Positions 37,860 through 47,135 of a DNA stretch of 64,000 bases are shown piece by piece (within the stretch, counting starts at the first letter, position 1; each line of letters opens with the position of its first letter). Made by a program: the position numbers and the translations under genes. This DNA is from Cymbidium sinense. Lineage: Eukaryota; Streptophyta; Magnoliopsida; Asparagales; Orchidaceae. The stretch covers positions 62,214,268 to 62,278,267 of the forward strand of contig CM038218.1 of NCBI GenBank assembly GCA_021442155.1, in the 5' to 3' direction. Under the pieces are notes generated by a model. It was given only the letters and a program-made list of their open reading frames with translations. It had not been told where the DNA came from and did not search any database.

Positions 37860-38520
37860 GTCGCCAAATAGTTGAAGAAATTGAAACGATTGTAAGTGGG
37901 CCACTACTATCTAATCAAGTCTTCATCGCCACCTTTGAAGAGTCGGAGTTAAAGAAATCTTGTATTAATCATCCCATCACTTTTAATGACTCAGACTTAG
38001 AAGGAGTCCACGTTCCACATCAAGATCCTCTTATCATCAGTGCATGGATTGGTGACCCCTGTTATGTTGTTAAAAGAATTTTGATTGATAATCGAAGTTT
38101 CGTTGATGTTTTATTTTACTCCACCTTTCTTAGTATGGGCCTGGTTAAGGAAAAAGTTCAACCCGCTGTAGGACCATTATATGGGTTTGATAATTGCCCT
38201 GTACGAGTGGAGGGGACAATCACCCTTCCCGTTGTTCTCGGAGAATTTCCTCAACAAGTCACTCACTCAGTTCAATTCATAGTGGTCAAGTCAAATTAAT
38301 CACACAACGCTATCTTTGGAAGACCCATCCAATCAATCTTCGATGTTGTCACCTCGATACCTCATTTTAAGATGAAACTTCAAACTCCCATTGGGGTTGG
38401 AGTGTTCTGTGGAAACCAACAAATAGCACAATCATGTTACCTCAGACAAGCTCAACCACGCCCTCCGATGACCTTCAATATCGAGAATTTTAATCTTCAA
38501 GATAAAGAAGTACCTTAGAT
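37860..38520 (+). pseudogene. Retrotransposon aspartic protease (pseudogene)
   Basis: The protease would cut the gag-pol polyprotein. Conserved features in order: ITFNDSDLEGVHVPHQDPL, then RILIDNRSFVDVLF with the catalytic Asp at about 38087, then PLYGFDNCPVRVEGTITLPV, then FIVVKSN, a stop at 38297-38299, and AIFGRP after it. The active-site triad should read D-(S/T/N)-G; here the Gly is Arg (DNRS), which would be expected to inactivate it. Reading resumes after the stop to about 38516 with HFKMKLQTPIGVG. No reverse transcriptase follows. Confidence 0.75.
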
Positions 38521-38904
38521 GGTTTTTCCTGTAAAAGACTTGCTCCCCACTTCGTTATCAAATGACCAACCGTCAAGCTATGACCAAAGATCCAGAGAAA
38601 AAAATCTTCTATAAAACTTGGAATGTGGAGGGTCTCTGAAAAGTGTTATATGTAATCCTTGGTGCATAAATATTGTAGTCTTTAATTTACCCCGTTTATC
38701 TTTTCCTCTCCACCTCTTGTTTTTTGTTAACTCTCTCTAAAAATATATCTCGTCTCTTTTGTTAAGTTATCTTGTGACAATATTGTATCACCAATATTAT
38801 CAAAGTAATGAGTTTATGACTTTTTATTTACAAGCTTATTTCTTCTTCATTTAATCCTCCCTTGAGCAACTCACATTGTATCTCAATCGGGCATGATCAA
38901 TCCC
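38521..38904. other. Truncated pol boundary in element 1
   Basis: After the protease remnant the sequence passes directly into noncoding T-rich DNA. No reverse transcriptase motif (such as F-x-DD) is seen in any frame, so the remaining pol was lost or never present. Confidence 0.6.
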
Positions 38905-39235
38905 AAGGGGATTTGATCGAATCTCTTCCATACAGGTAAAAAGTCAAGTATCACTTTGACTGATACCTAGGATAGGTCAAAAGGTCCTTGGTGGACATCC
39001 CGTGACCTCTTCCATATAGGTTAACGTCATTAGGTAACACTCTGACAAACAACCTCGGATAGGTCAAAAATCCTCAACGGATTTAATTCGACCTCTTCCA
39101 ATGAGTTAACATCATCGATTCTCGACAAACAATAGGATAGGTCAAAAATTCTCAGCGAATTCAATTCAACCTCTTCCACATAAGTTAACGTCATCGAGCA
39201 AAGACTCCGACAAATAACCTCGGATAGGTCAAAGA
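38905..39235 (+). repeat. ~80-bp tandem array of element 1 (about 4 units)
   Basis: Units carry CGACCTCTTCCATA, GTTAACGTCATC, GACAAACAACCTCGGATAGG and TCAAAAATCCTC. Starts are near 38920, 39006, 39090 and 39164. The same array with about 8 units is in element 2 at 47136-47765. Confidence 0.8.
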
Positions 39236-39454
39236 AAAATCATCGACCATCGCATCTCGCCGTCACCACCATATCGGTCATCAGCCGCCACGCTATTGCC
39301 GGTTGCTTGCCGACCACCCGTCGCCATCAACCGTGCGGTCACCGCTGCGACCATCGCGGTCACCGTATCGACCACCATCGGCAATCTCCCGGTCACCACC
39401 ATTGTCCGGTCATCCGCTTACTACGCTTGCTCGTCATTCGTCGAAAGTTGCCGC
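39236..39454 (+). repeat. GC-rich CCATCGCCGGTCACC segment of element 1
   Basis: One to two units of the GC-rich repeat that is expanded in element 2 (47766-49012). Motifs include GTCACCACCAT and GGTCATCC. Overlapping open frames in all three plus frames (39296-39567) reflect low stop density in GC-rich repeats, not genes. Confidence 0.65.
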
Positions 39455-40400
39455 CCCTCGCGAGGCGGTTGGCGCCTCTTCGAGGCGGAGCCTCGTCTAG
39501 TATGAATTCTACGGGTCTTGATAGCCTCCGAGAACAGCGGTCGACAAGGCGGTTGGCGCCTCTTTAGAGGAAAGCTGAAGCCATATGATATGGTATGGGC
39601 CTTGATCTCTCTCCGAACGGTGGTCAGGCAAGAGCGGTTAGCGCCTCTTTGAGGGAAAACTAGAGCCTCGCCACATGAACTACGGGCCTTGATTTCCTCC
39701 GAACCCGGTCGGTCCGACAAGGGCAGTTGAAGCCTCTTTCGAGAAAAAACTGGAGCCTCTCCGTATGAACTACGGGCCTTGATCGCCTCCGAACTCGGTC
39801 GGTCCGACAAGGGCAGTTGATGTCTCTTCGAGGAAAAGCAGCCTCGCGTATGAACTACGGGCGCGATAGCCTCCGAACCATTCGGTCCGACAAGGCGGTG
39901 GATGCCTCTTTCGAGGAAAAGCGGAGCCCGTCGTATGAGCTGCGGGCTTGATACTCGAACGTCGGTCCGACAAGAGCAATTGATGCCTCTTTCGAGGGAA
40001 AACCGGAGCCTCACCGTATGAACTACGGGCCTTGATCGCCTCCAAACCCAGTCGGTCCGACATGGGCAGTTGACATCTCTTTCGAGGGAAAGCTGGAGCC
40101 TCGCCGTATGAACTACGGGCCTTGATAACTCCGAACCGGTTGGTCGACAAAGGCGTTGGCGCCTCTTTGAGGAAAAGCGAAGCCTCGCCGTATGAACTAT
40201 GAGCCTTGATCACCTCCGAATCCGGTCGGTCCGACAAGGGCAGTTGACGCCTCTTTCAAAGGAAAATCGGAGCTTCACCGTATGAACTACGGACCTTGAT
40301 CGCCTCCGAATCCGGTCAGTCCGACAATGGCAGTTGATGCCTCTTTCGAGAGAAATTTGGAGCCTCGCCGTATGAACTACGGACCTTGATCGCCTCTAAA
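39455..40400 (+). repeat. ~88-bp tandem array of element 1 (about 11 units)
   Basis: The marker GCGCCTCTTTCGAGG recurs at about 39471, 39555, 39640, 39731, 39821, 39901, 39982, 40071, 40159, 40247 and 40336. Spacing is 80-90 bp, commonly 88-90. Each unit also has TATGAACTACGGGCCTTGAT and CGGTCGGTCCGACAAG. The minus strand stays open over long parts (39421-40237), giving a repeating ~29-residue peptide with SDRP and KARSSYGEAP motifs. I treat this as a consequence of unit length, not as a gene. Confidence 0.85.
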
Positions 40401-40967
40401 TGACATTCTCTCAAGAAGAAGAGAAGGTGCATTCTCCCTTAGCCCTAGGGGAATTTTTATAGACCCTTTATAGGGGTAAAAAGGTAAAAAAATCGCTAAA
40501 AATCATCAAAAATGGCTTAAAACTGCTCAAAACTGTAGAAAATGGACTAAAATGGACGAAAATACCCTCATCGGGGTTTGCTGAGCGCCCCATTGCCGGC
40601 ACCGCGATGCCACTACTAAACGCACCAGCTCGCTTCGCTCCCAGCGTCCTGACAGCTCAGCTTCATCTCGACGACTCTGCTTTCAGCGGCCCTCCCATGA
40701 CAAGCGACATGCTGCCATGACCATGGAGCCTGCGCATGGCCATGGGCCTGCAGCACTGTAAGTGCCGGATGGATTCATAACCCCAAAATCTTCCGTCACA
40801 TACCATACCCATCCACAACTCTCGCACCTGCGATCATAATCTTATACTCACATGAAGATCTGCTCTCTCAAAATGTATGGTTAATGGACACACAAATTTC
40901 ATTGAAGAATGTGCTATTTTCAAGTATTTGACGTATATATTTTTGTATTATTGAAATAATATCATCC
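40401..40967. other. A-rich and GC-rich 3' internal segment of element 1
   Basis: Contains AGCCCTAGGGG followed by TTTTTATAGACCC, an AAAATGGACTAAAATGG stretch, a GC-rich part at 40565-40760 and a conserved CTCTCAAAATGTATGGTTAA block (40876). All except the GC part have counterparts in element 2 at 49480-50010. Confidence 0.65.
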
Positions 40968-40982
40968 AAAAATAAGGGCAAC
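40968..40982 (+). other. Polypurine-tract-like site of element 1
   Basis: AAAAATAAGGGCAAC lies immediately before the 3' LTR start TGATATGACAC. Position and purine content fit a plus-strand primer site; the equivalent in element 2 is AAAAATAGGGGAGCAAT. Confidence 0.5.
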
Positions 40983-41568
40983 TGATATGACACTTAAAAT
41001 ACTACTAGCCGAAGCATGAATCTTGATGCTAAAAGCAAGCTGATCCGAAGTTGAAACTGGTCGAGATCAAGCACTTAAAATATCCTTGGAAACTTTGGGA
41101 TATCAGTTAAATCCCTAAATAGCTCTCAAACATGGAGTGTTTATAGTCAAATCAGGCGTATCGACTAGCCGGATCTAACGAGTCCAAGATCTCATAATTC
41201 TGAATTCATTTGAGCATTCAAATACTTAAAATACATCAAATGATCAAAGAAATCATTTTGAGCCGTCCGATGGAGAGGAGTGGTTCAGGTTTTCCATGTA
41301 TTTACAGAGATGTCACTCATCCAATTTATAAATAGCCCCTCACTCCTCATATGAGTGGACCCGAAATAAGAGAGAGGAGAGAGCTCTAAAGCTTGAAGAT
41401 TCTCCAAGCACAATCGTGCCACCACTTGGACGTCGACCACCGCCGCCATCGATCCTCGCCCGTCAATCTCGGCGGTCTCCATCATGGCGACCTTCGTCGT
41501 CGATGTCCCTACGTTCACCATCATCTGCTACCAGCCTACCACCACGCGTGACTACATAGTTGTTGTTC
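40983..41568 (+). repeat. 3' LTR of element 1, truncated
   Basis: Starts TGATATGACACTTAAAATAC, has TATAAATA at 41327-41334, and a transcript-start region CCTCACTCCTCATATGAG. Then comes a CACC/GCCGCC-rich part at 41420-41480 and CATAGTTGTTGTTCC, where the sequence jumps into an inverted LTR piece. About the last 270 bp are missing compared with the LTR at 50035. Confidence 0.75.
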
Positions 41569-42154
41569 CACGATAGCGTCAAGCTGCGTCTTTGAAAACC
41601 AGTTCGTAAAAGTAAAGTTACTTTAGCTTTGTTATGAGTCCAAAGACACATAGATATTTAAAGAATTAATAATAAAAGTCCAGAATTTTTATGTGGAAAA
41701 ACATTGAAAGAGGGGAAAAATCACGGGGCCTAGCCTAGTAAAAATCTTCCACTATGCATCTATTTCAGAGTACAAAATTTTTCCGATAACGGGATTACAA
41801 AATTCTATATGAGAAGGGCTGACAATATGAATCCGAGAATCAGGCAACAACAGCTATATAACTATGGTTATAGTGTAACAGTTGTTACTGATAATAGATG
41901 ATGGTGAACAGCGGGGTCATGGCGAAGCAAACGATAGCGGTCGCATGGTAGTACCGATGGAGATGGCGATAATTCGGTGGCGTGATCGGCCAGTGACAGC
42001 GATGGTAGTGGCGCGATGACCGGCGATAATGTCAGCGGCAGTGATAAGCGGCGGTGGTCGGCAGCTACCCGGCGGCGGTGGCGGATAGTGGTGGCGGTAA
42101 TAACGGTGGTCGGCCAGGATAACCAGTGACGATGGTTGAGGACGACGAGGATTG
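41569..42154 (-). repeat. Inverted LTR fragment (U5 and GC-rich part)
   Basis: The minus strand reads, from 42154 leftward, a GCC/ATC-rich stretch, then GTTATCGGAAAAATTTTGTA, then GGAAGATTTTTAC, then GTTTTCAAAGACGCAGC, which is the LTR end. It is followed by TTGACGCTATCGTGGAAC, resembling the primer-site region of element 2. It is the right half of an LTR plus a few bases of internal region, in reverse. Confidence 0.65.
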
Positions 42155-42636
42155 ATGGTAAGGAATCATTTTGAGCCGTCTGATGGAGATGAGTGGTTCA
42201 GGTTTTCCATGTATTCTGATCACGCTCCTCCATATAAATAGTCCTCATTCCTCATATGAGGGGCAAGAAGAGAGGGAGAGCTCTAAAGCGAAGATCTTCC
42301 AAATCGTCCACCACCACCGACGTCACCACCATGCGATCCTCGCGTCGTCAATCTCTATCGGTCTCCATCATGGCGACCTTCGCCGATCGATATCGCCATT
42401 TGTTAAATCTACAATTATGTTATCACCGAATGTGACTACATAGTTGTTGTTCTTTTATATATAATTCAGAATCGTTATCGGGAAAAATTTTACTCGAAAC
42501 ATATACATAGTGGAAGATTTTTTCTTCAGTAGCTGGTTTTCCACATAAAATTTCTGAGTTTTCTTCACTCTTTAAATACAATGTCATCTGAATTTTATAA
42601 CAAGGTTAAAGTCTTTCATCCTGATTTTTAGCGTCA
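42155..42636 (+). repeat. Third LTR fragment, plus orientation
   Basis: Begins at GAATCATTTTGAGCCGTC, has TATAAATA at 42233-42240, CATAGTTGTTGTTC, GTTATCGGGAAAAATTTTAC and an end near TTTTTAGCGTCA. It is a 5'-truncated LTR. Its right end is about 750 bp from the MYB start codon. Confidence 0.7.
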
Positions 42637-43286
42637 CAATAATAATAAATATTAAATATTAAATAAATGACTTAAATTATCACCTTAAGAAAATAAACTT
42701 TTCTAATCACTAGTCCTTTTATGGTAGACGCTTTCACTAATCTTTTTATAATTATTTATTAAAAGCTAAGAACTCCCAAAAACTTATAATTTATGGAAAC
42801 CTTTTAAAAGATGGAATAAGTGCGCAATAAGTAAATAACTGTCAGTGTTAGAACCATCACTCTAAAATTAAAATAGTACGCAGCAATACCTAACACCTTT
42901 CCGAGTTAAAAAGCAGAGCTTCCTACCAAATCCGTCTTCTGGGAACCTTTCTAAACCCCCGCCATTGCGAAAAAAATTGAAGTGTGGAATTTAAATGTAA
43001 TTTTATATTCAAATTTTAATAACGTGATATTATGTAATATTCAATTAATATATTGATTATAATTTATTTTGTATTATTATATATTAATGTAATATTAATT
43101 ATATAATAATTATATTATTTATATAGACATCAATATATAATAATATAAAAAATGAATCAATTTATTATATATTGATGAATTTCATACGATGCTCAACTGT
43201 TATAATTTATGGGCCATTGCGCACCAACTCAGTCAAAATCTCATTATCCACGAAGACCGAGTCAATGCCTCTTCCTTCTGAACTCC
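42637..43286 (+). promoter_or_regulatory. Upstream region of the MYB gene
   Basis: About 650 bp of AT-rich DNA between the LTR fragment and the TATA-like box. A CACCAACT at 43222-43229 resembles the AC elements (ACC[A/T]A[A/C][C/T]) bound by phenylpropanoid MYBs. That a MYB of this subgroup regulates itself through it is only a guess. No other element is supported. Confidence 0.4.
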
Positions 43287-43294
43287 ATATATAT
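43287..43294 (+). promoter_or_regulatory. TATA-like box of the MYB gene
   Basis: ATATATAT lies 91 bp before the start codon and about 27 bp before the CT run, a suitable place for a transcript start near 43318-43325. Confidence 0.45.
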
Positions 43295-43317
43295 CCTCGC
43301 CTCATCTCTTCCCCTCC

Positions 43318-43320
<3 letters not shown>

Positions 43321-43353
<33 letters not shown>
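43321..43353. repeat. (TC)16 run in the MYB 5' leader
   Basis: A 33-bp uninterrupted TC run, 31 bp before the start codon. CT runs are common in plant 5' leaders. The Arg-Glu repeat frames on the minus strand and Ser-Leu frames on the plus strand are products of this run. Confidence 0.95.
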
Positions 43354-43359
<6 letters not shown>

Positions 43360-43384
43360 TAAGCGAGCGGTTCTTCGATCCACC

Positions 43385-44559
43385 ATGGGCAGGTCTCCCT
43401 GCTGCGACAAGGCGCATACTAATAAGGGAGCCTGGACGAAGGAGGAGGACCAGAGGCTCGTTTCCTATATCCAAGCTCATGGCGAAGGCTGTTGGAGATC
43501 ACTCCCTAAAGCTGCAGGTTTTTCTTATTCTTATATGTTCGAACTTGCAGATGATGAAGAAGAAATTCTTTCAAGAAGAAATATAATAAGAGTTTTTTTA
43601 GGTTTACTGCGTTGTGGGAAGAGCTGTAGGCTCCGGTGGATAAACTATCTTCGGCCGGATCTTAAGCGTGGGAACTTCACTGAGGAGGAAGACGAGCTCA
43701 TCATTAAACTGCACACTTTTCTTGGCAACAAGTTAGTTTCTCTTCTTTCTGAATATAATTTTTTTTCGTCGATTGATGCTTGTAGTGTGTAAATAATCGA
43801 TGAATTCCTTTGTATTTGAACCCTGAACTTCAAATGATTTTTTTTTTTTTTGAAAAAATTAAACCAATCACTATATATAAATTCATATTAGCACACAAAT
43901 TATATGTTTTAATTTCATTTCATTCCCTGAACTTTCGTACCATCAAAACAAAGAAATTTCTCTTCATCGCTCTTTCACAAAATATAAGTTTTTAGAAAAT
44001 AAGAAATCTCAATACAAAAGAATCAATGATAAGAAATTTTTAATAAAATATATTTGTATGATTTATGTCCCTTCTAAAATAATTAACAAATTATTTTAAT
44101 CACAGATGGTCACTTATCGCCGGCAGGCTTCCGGGGAGAACGGACAATGAGATCAAAAACTATTGGAACACACACATCAAGCGGAAGCTTCTTAGCCGCG
44201 GTATCGATACCCAAACTCATCATCCCATTACCGCGACGTCCGCCGCTTTTCTGAGTTCGCCGGAGATTTACTCCGCCGTTCCGGAAAGCGCCGTTACGTC
44301 CGATCACAAGTGTCACAGCGGCAGCTCCTCCGGCGGCGGCAGTGGAAACTGCGCTGACCTCAACCTCGAATTGTCAATAAGCCTCCCTTACTATTCGTCG
44401 CCACAGCCTTCGCCGTATTCGGACGACGCATCGACGGCGGCGGCGGTGAGAACGCCGGAGACATGCTTTTGCTACCGTTTGGGATTCCGCGGTGGTGAGG
44501 CTTGCGTTTGTGAATCGCTTAAGGAGCAGGTTGTTTCAGGATTAGCTATGAGTGATTAG
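43385..44559 (+). CDS. R2R3-MYB transcription factor, subgroup 4 (EAR-type repressor)
   Basis: Three exons, 43385-43517, 43602-43731 and 44106-44559, join in frame to 238 residues. Introns are GT-AG, at the two positions standard for R2R3-MYB genes. The start opens [11 protein letters not shown]2 has Trp17, 37 and 57; R3 has Phe70, Trp89 and 108, all as expected. After R3 come [14 protein letters not shown] (116-129, the subgroup 4 C1 motif), [11 protein letters not shown] (172-182, EAR repression motif) and [16 protein letters not shown] (208-223, like the subgroup 4 zinc-finger-type motif). Subgroup 4 proteins (AtMYB4 relatives) act in the nucleus as repressors of phenylpropanoid, lignin or flavonoid genes. 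Oddities: the bHLH-contact motif has Phe84 in place of the usual Leu, the last Cys pair is C-x1-C, and no FLGL-type tail motif is seen. The exact orthologue cannot be named. Confidence 0.93.
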
Positions 44560-44906
44560 CTATATGTTGTATCACTAAACGGGAAGGAGAGTTGAAAAAA
44601 AATTTGCGCAGAGAAAACAGTCATTTGGTAAAAAAAAATTGTTTGAGGATAACTTTTTCAAATTTGGATAATCTTAAAAATTAATACGACAAATTTTTAT
44701 GATATTTATTCTATTGTTTATATTTAATTATTTGAGTATATTGTATTTTAGCATAAATATTTATAAACTTATTAAAAATAAAAATGTTATCGTGATCTTA
44801 AAAATAAAAATAAAAAAACTGTTCATGTACTCATATGCTGTGAATTTTCCAAATCGTTCCCAAGTGGACCCATACTTAAGGTGTTGAAAAATAATTAAAA
44901 ACATTA
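44560..44906. other. 3' flank of the MYB gene
   Basis: AT-rich. An AATAAAA at about 44777 could serve as a poly(A) signal about 220 bp after the stop, but several A-rich stretches make this uncertain. Confidence 0.35.

Positions 44907-44940
<34 letters not shown>
44907..44940. repeat. (ATT)n microsatellite
   Basis: About eleven ATT/TTA repeats directly before a MITE copy. Confidence 0.95.
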
Positions 44941-44945
<5 letters not shown>

Positions 44946-44949
44946 AAAA

Positions 44950-45168
44950 TTTATACACATAACATATAATTCTTATGCATTTACATGTTTCTAATACCTA
45001 TTTTTTAATATTTATAATAATAATATTTTTTTCTATGCATAAAAAGATATATTTAACTATTTTAAAAAATAATAATAGTGTTATTTTTAATATAATAGTA
45101 ATAATTTAGATGTTATTTAAGTAAATATGAAAAATTAGATATGAGATATATAAATATATAAGAGTTAT

Positions 45169-45176
<8 letters not shown>
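44950..45176. mobile_element. MITE family M, copy 1
   Basis: The left end TTTATACACATAACATATAA and CTTATGCATTTACATG match, in reverse, the right end (ATATATTTATATATCTC and AGAGTTATGTA). The interior shares TAGATGTTATTTAAGTAAAT with copy 2 at 52650-52879. No coding capacity. The right end runs into a long (TA)n. Confidence 0.6.

Positions 45177-45235
<59 letters not shown>
45173..45235. repeat. (TA)n microsatellite at the MITE end
   Basis: A run of about 62 bp beginning in the last bases of MITE copy 1. Confidence 0.97.
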
Positions 45236-45238
<3 letters not shown>

Positions 45239-45913
45239 ATTTCTTATTATGCAATATCACATAAGCTCAAGACTAAAGTGTTAAACATATATCCGTTTCA
45301 TGAATGTACCTAGCATTGCTAAAAAAATACTTTGTTGGGGTCAAAGACAAATCAATTTTAATTTAAATTATTTACCATTTTCACAAATATATAATTATGA
45401 AAAAAAGTTAATATTTATATATAAAAGAGAAGATACATAAAACAAGAGAGAGTACTCATAGGTGTCTTGTTAATGTGCTCCACAAAAAATAAATAAATAA
45501 ATAAATAGAATAAAAATAATAATATGTAATTTTTCTTAGAATGCTGAGTGTAGGGCACAAAAATATAGTTGTTTTGTAGGTGCAAAAAGTATGGATATTA
45601 AAAAAAAATAGATGATATTTTGAATTAAATAAACAGTATATATTCATATAAAAATAAATTTAAAATAATTTAATTAATTTAATTGTAAACAAATATAATT
45701 TTAATATTGAAAATATTTATAAATGTGATTATGGGTGGATGTGCAGTTCTTCAGAGCATCTCTGGTCTGAACCTCTTACAGAGAATAGAGAAAAGGAGTG
45801 TGGAGGGGGCGTTGGAAAGCATAGAGTTAGGTGAATTGATTTTGAGAGGGAGAAAATGAGTTTGGCCGTAAATTTCTGATAAATTTGAAATTCTCTTATT
45901 AATTAATGGTAAT
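45236..45913. other. AT-rich intergenic DNA
   Basis: Contains an (AAAT)n run at about 45487-45508 and a less AT-rich stretch at 45740-45870 with CAGAGCATCTCTGG. No gene is supported. Confidence 0.4.
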
Positions 45914-46841
45914 TGATATGACATTTAAAATACAACTAGTCGAAGCAAGAATCTTGATACTAAAAGCAAGCTGATCCGAAGTTAAAACTGAACGAGATCA
46001 AGCACTTAAAATATCCTTCGAAACTTTAAGATATCAGTTAAATCCCTAAATAGCTCTCAAACATGGAGTGTTTATAGTCAAATCGAGTGTCTCGAAGAGC
46101 CGGATCTAACGAGCCCAAGATCTTATAATTCTGACTTCATTTGAGCATTCAAATACACAAAATATATCATATGATCAAAGGAATCATTTTGCATTAAATG
46201 GAGAGTGGGATTGATTTGTATGTATTTCTGACGCCACTCTTCCAATTATAAATTCCTCATTTCTCATGAAAGAGGCCAAGCAAAGAGAGAGCTCTAAAGC
46301 ATGAAAATCCTCCGCATAATGCTACCACTGTGCCGCCAATCACTCCCGTTGGTTACCAACCACCACCGCCGGTCGCCGCCGGCCGCCGCCAACAACCGCC
46401 ATCGCTGATCCTTGACGTCGTCAATCTCCGTCAGAGAGGTCATCACCGCCTCATCGTCTTCATCGCTGCCAACCATCGTCTGGTCATCGCCACCATCGAC
46501 ACCACCATCGACCATCGCTGCCGCTTACCATCGTTGGTCACCGCCGCTGATCCTTGACGGTTATCTTCGCCACCATCCCGGACCTTCATCGTTAACCCCA
46601 TTGTTCACCATTACTATATATTGTATTGTCCGATTTGGGATTCCATTGCACTTCTCATATATTCATCAGACGGAAAACTTGTCAAAAACAAATATATAGT
46701 GGAAGATTTCTACTTTCCCCGATTTTTCCCTCTTCGAGATTTTTTTAAAATTTTGTTTTTCGTTCACTTTAAATACGTGTGTGTCGGATTTCACAACAAG
46801 GTATGAACTTTCACTATACCGCAATGGTTTTCTAAGACGCA
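45914..46841 (+). repeat. 5' LTR of element 2
   Basis: Starts TGATATGACATTTAAAATAC and ends TTTTCTAAGACGCA. TATAAATT is at 46247-46254. It is 928 bp, longer than the 3' LTR, mainly through a GCC/ATC-rich stretch at 46320-46600 in the transcribed part. Short frames there (46294-46699) are triplet-repeat artefacts. Confidence 0.75.
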
Positions 46842-47135
46842 AGCTGACGTCGTCTGGGAATCCCATAATTTCATTCACGGTGACCAAGTTTCCCAACAAG
46901 ATCAAAACCACCATCAAGGTGGAGCATTTTAAGCTTTTAAGGAGCGCAAGCAAAGAATGAAGATTCATCAAACTTCGTTCCTTCAGATTTTGTCAAAAAC
47001 TAGGGGGCAACTCTTAATCTCAAAAGATTATCCAAATCAATATTTTGGATATTTTATTGATTATCAGAGAAGCAAGTCAATACCAATGAAAAGACCAAGG
47101 AGCAACTTTGGCTACAATCACAAACGGATGTTTTG
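46842..47135 (+). other. Primer-site-like region and leader of element 2
   Basis: GACGTCGTCTGGGAATCCC follows the LTR end after a few bases. It resembles the GGCGCCGTCTGTGGGAA sequence often found behind the 5' LTR of plant Ty3/gypsy elements. The rest (to 47135) is leader-like with no gag motif. Confidence 0.5.

Larger units (their letters stand above)
35738..41568 (+). mobile_element. Element 1: gag-protease LTR retrotransposon with three tandem arrays
   Basis: Order: 5' LTR (35738-36418), primer-site-like sequence, broken gag, broken protease, an ~80-bp array, a short GC-rich segment, an ~88-bp array, an A-rich segment, a purine tract and a 3' LTR that breaks off at about 41568. Gag and protease resemble Ty3/gypsy (Tat-type) proteins. 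Reverse transcriptase, RNase H and integrase are absent, so this copy could move only with help. Element 2 (45914-50772) shares both LTRs and all three arrays. The truncation prevents checking for a target duplication. Confidence 0.75.

Noticed and set aside
37050..38299. Functional gag-protease gene
   Set aside because: There is a frame break in the gag core, a stop at 37440, a mutated active-site triad (DNRS) and a stop inside the protease.
43207..43480. Minus-strand frames with Arg-Glu repeats
   Set aside because: They are translations of the (TC)16 run in the MYB leader.
43172..43792. 206-codon open frame covering MYB exons 1 and 2 without introns
   Set aside because: It starts upstream of the conserved MGRSPCC start, runs through an 84-nt intron with good GT-AG ends, and stops in intron 2. 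The spliced model restores a perfect R2R3 domain.
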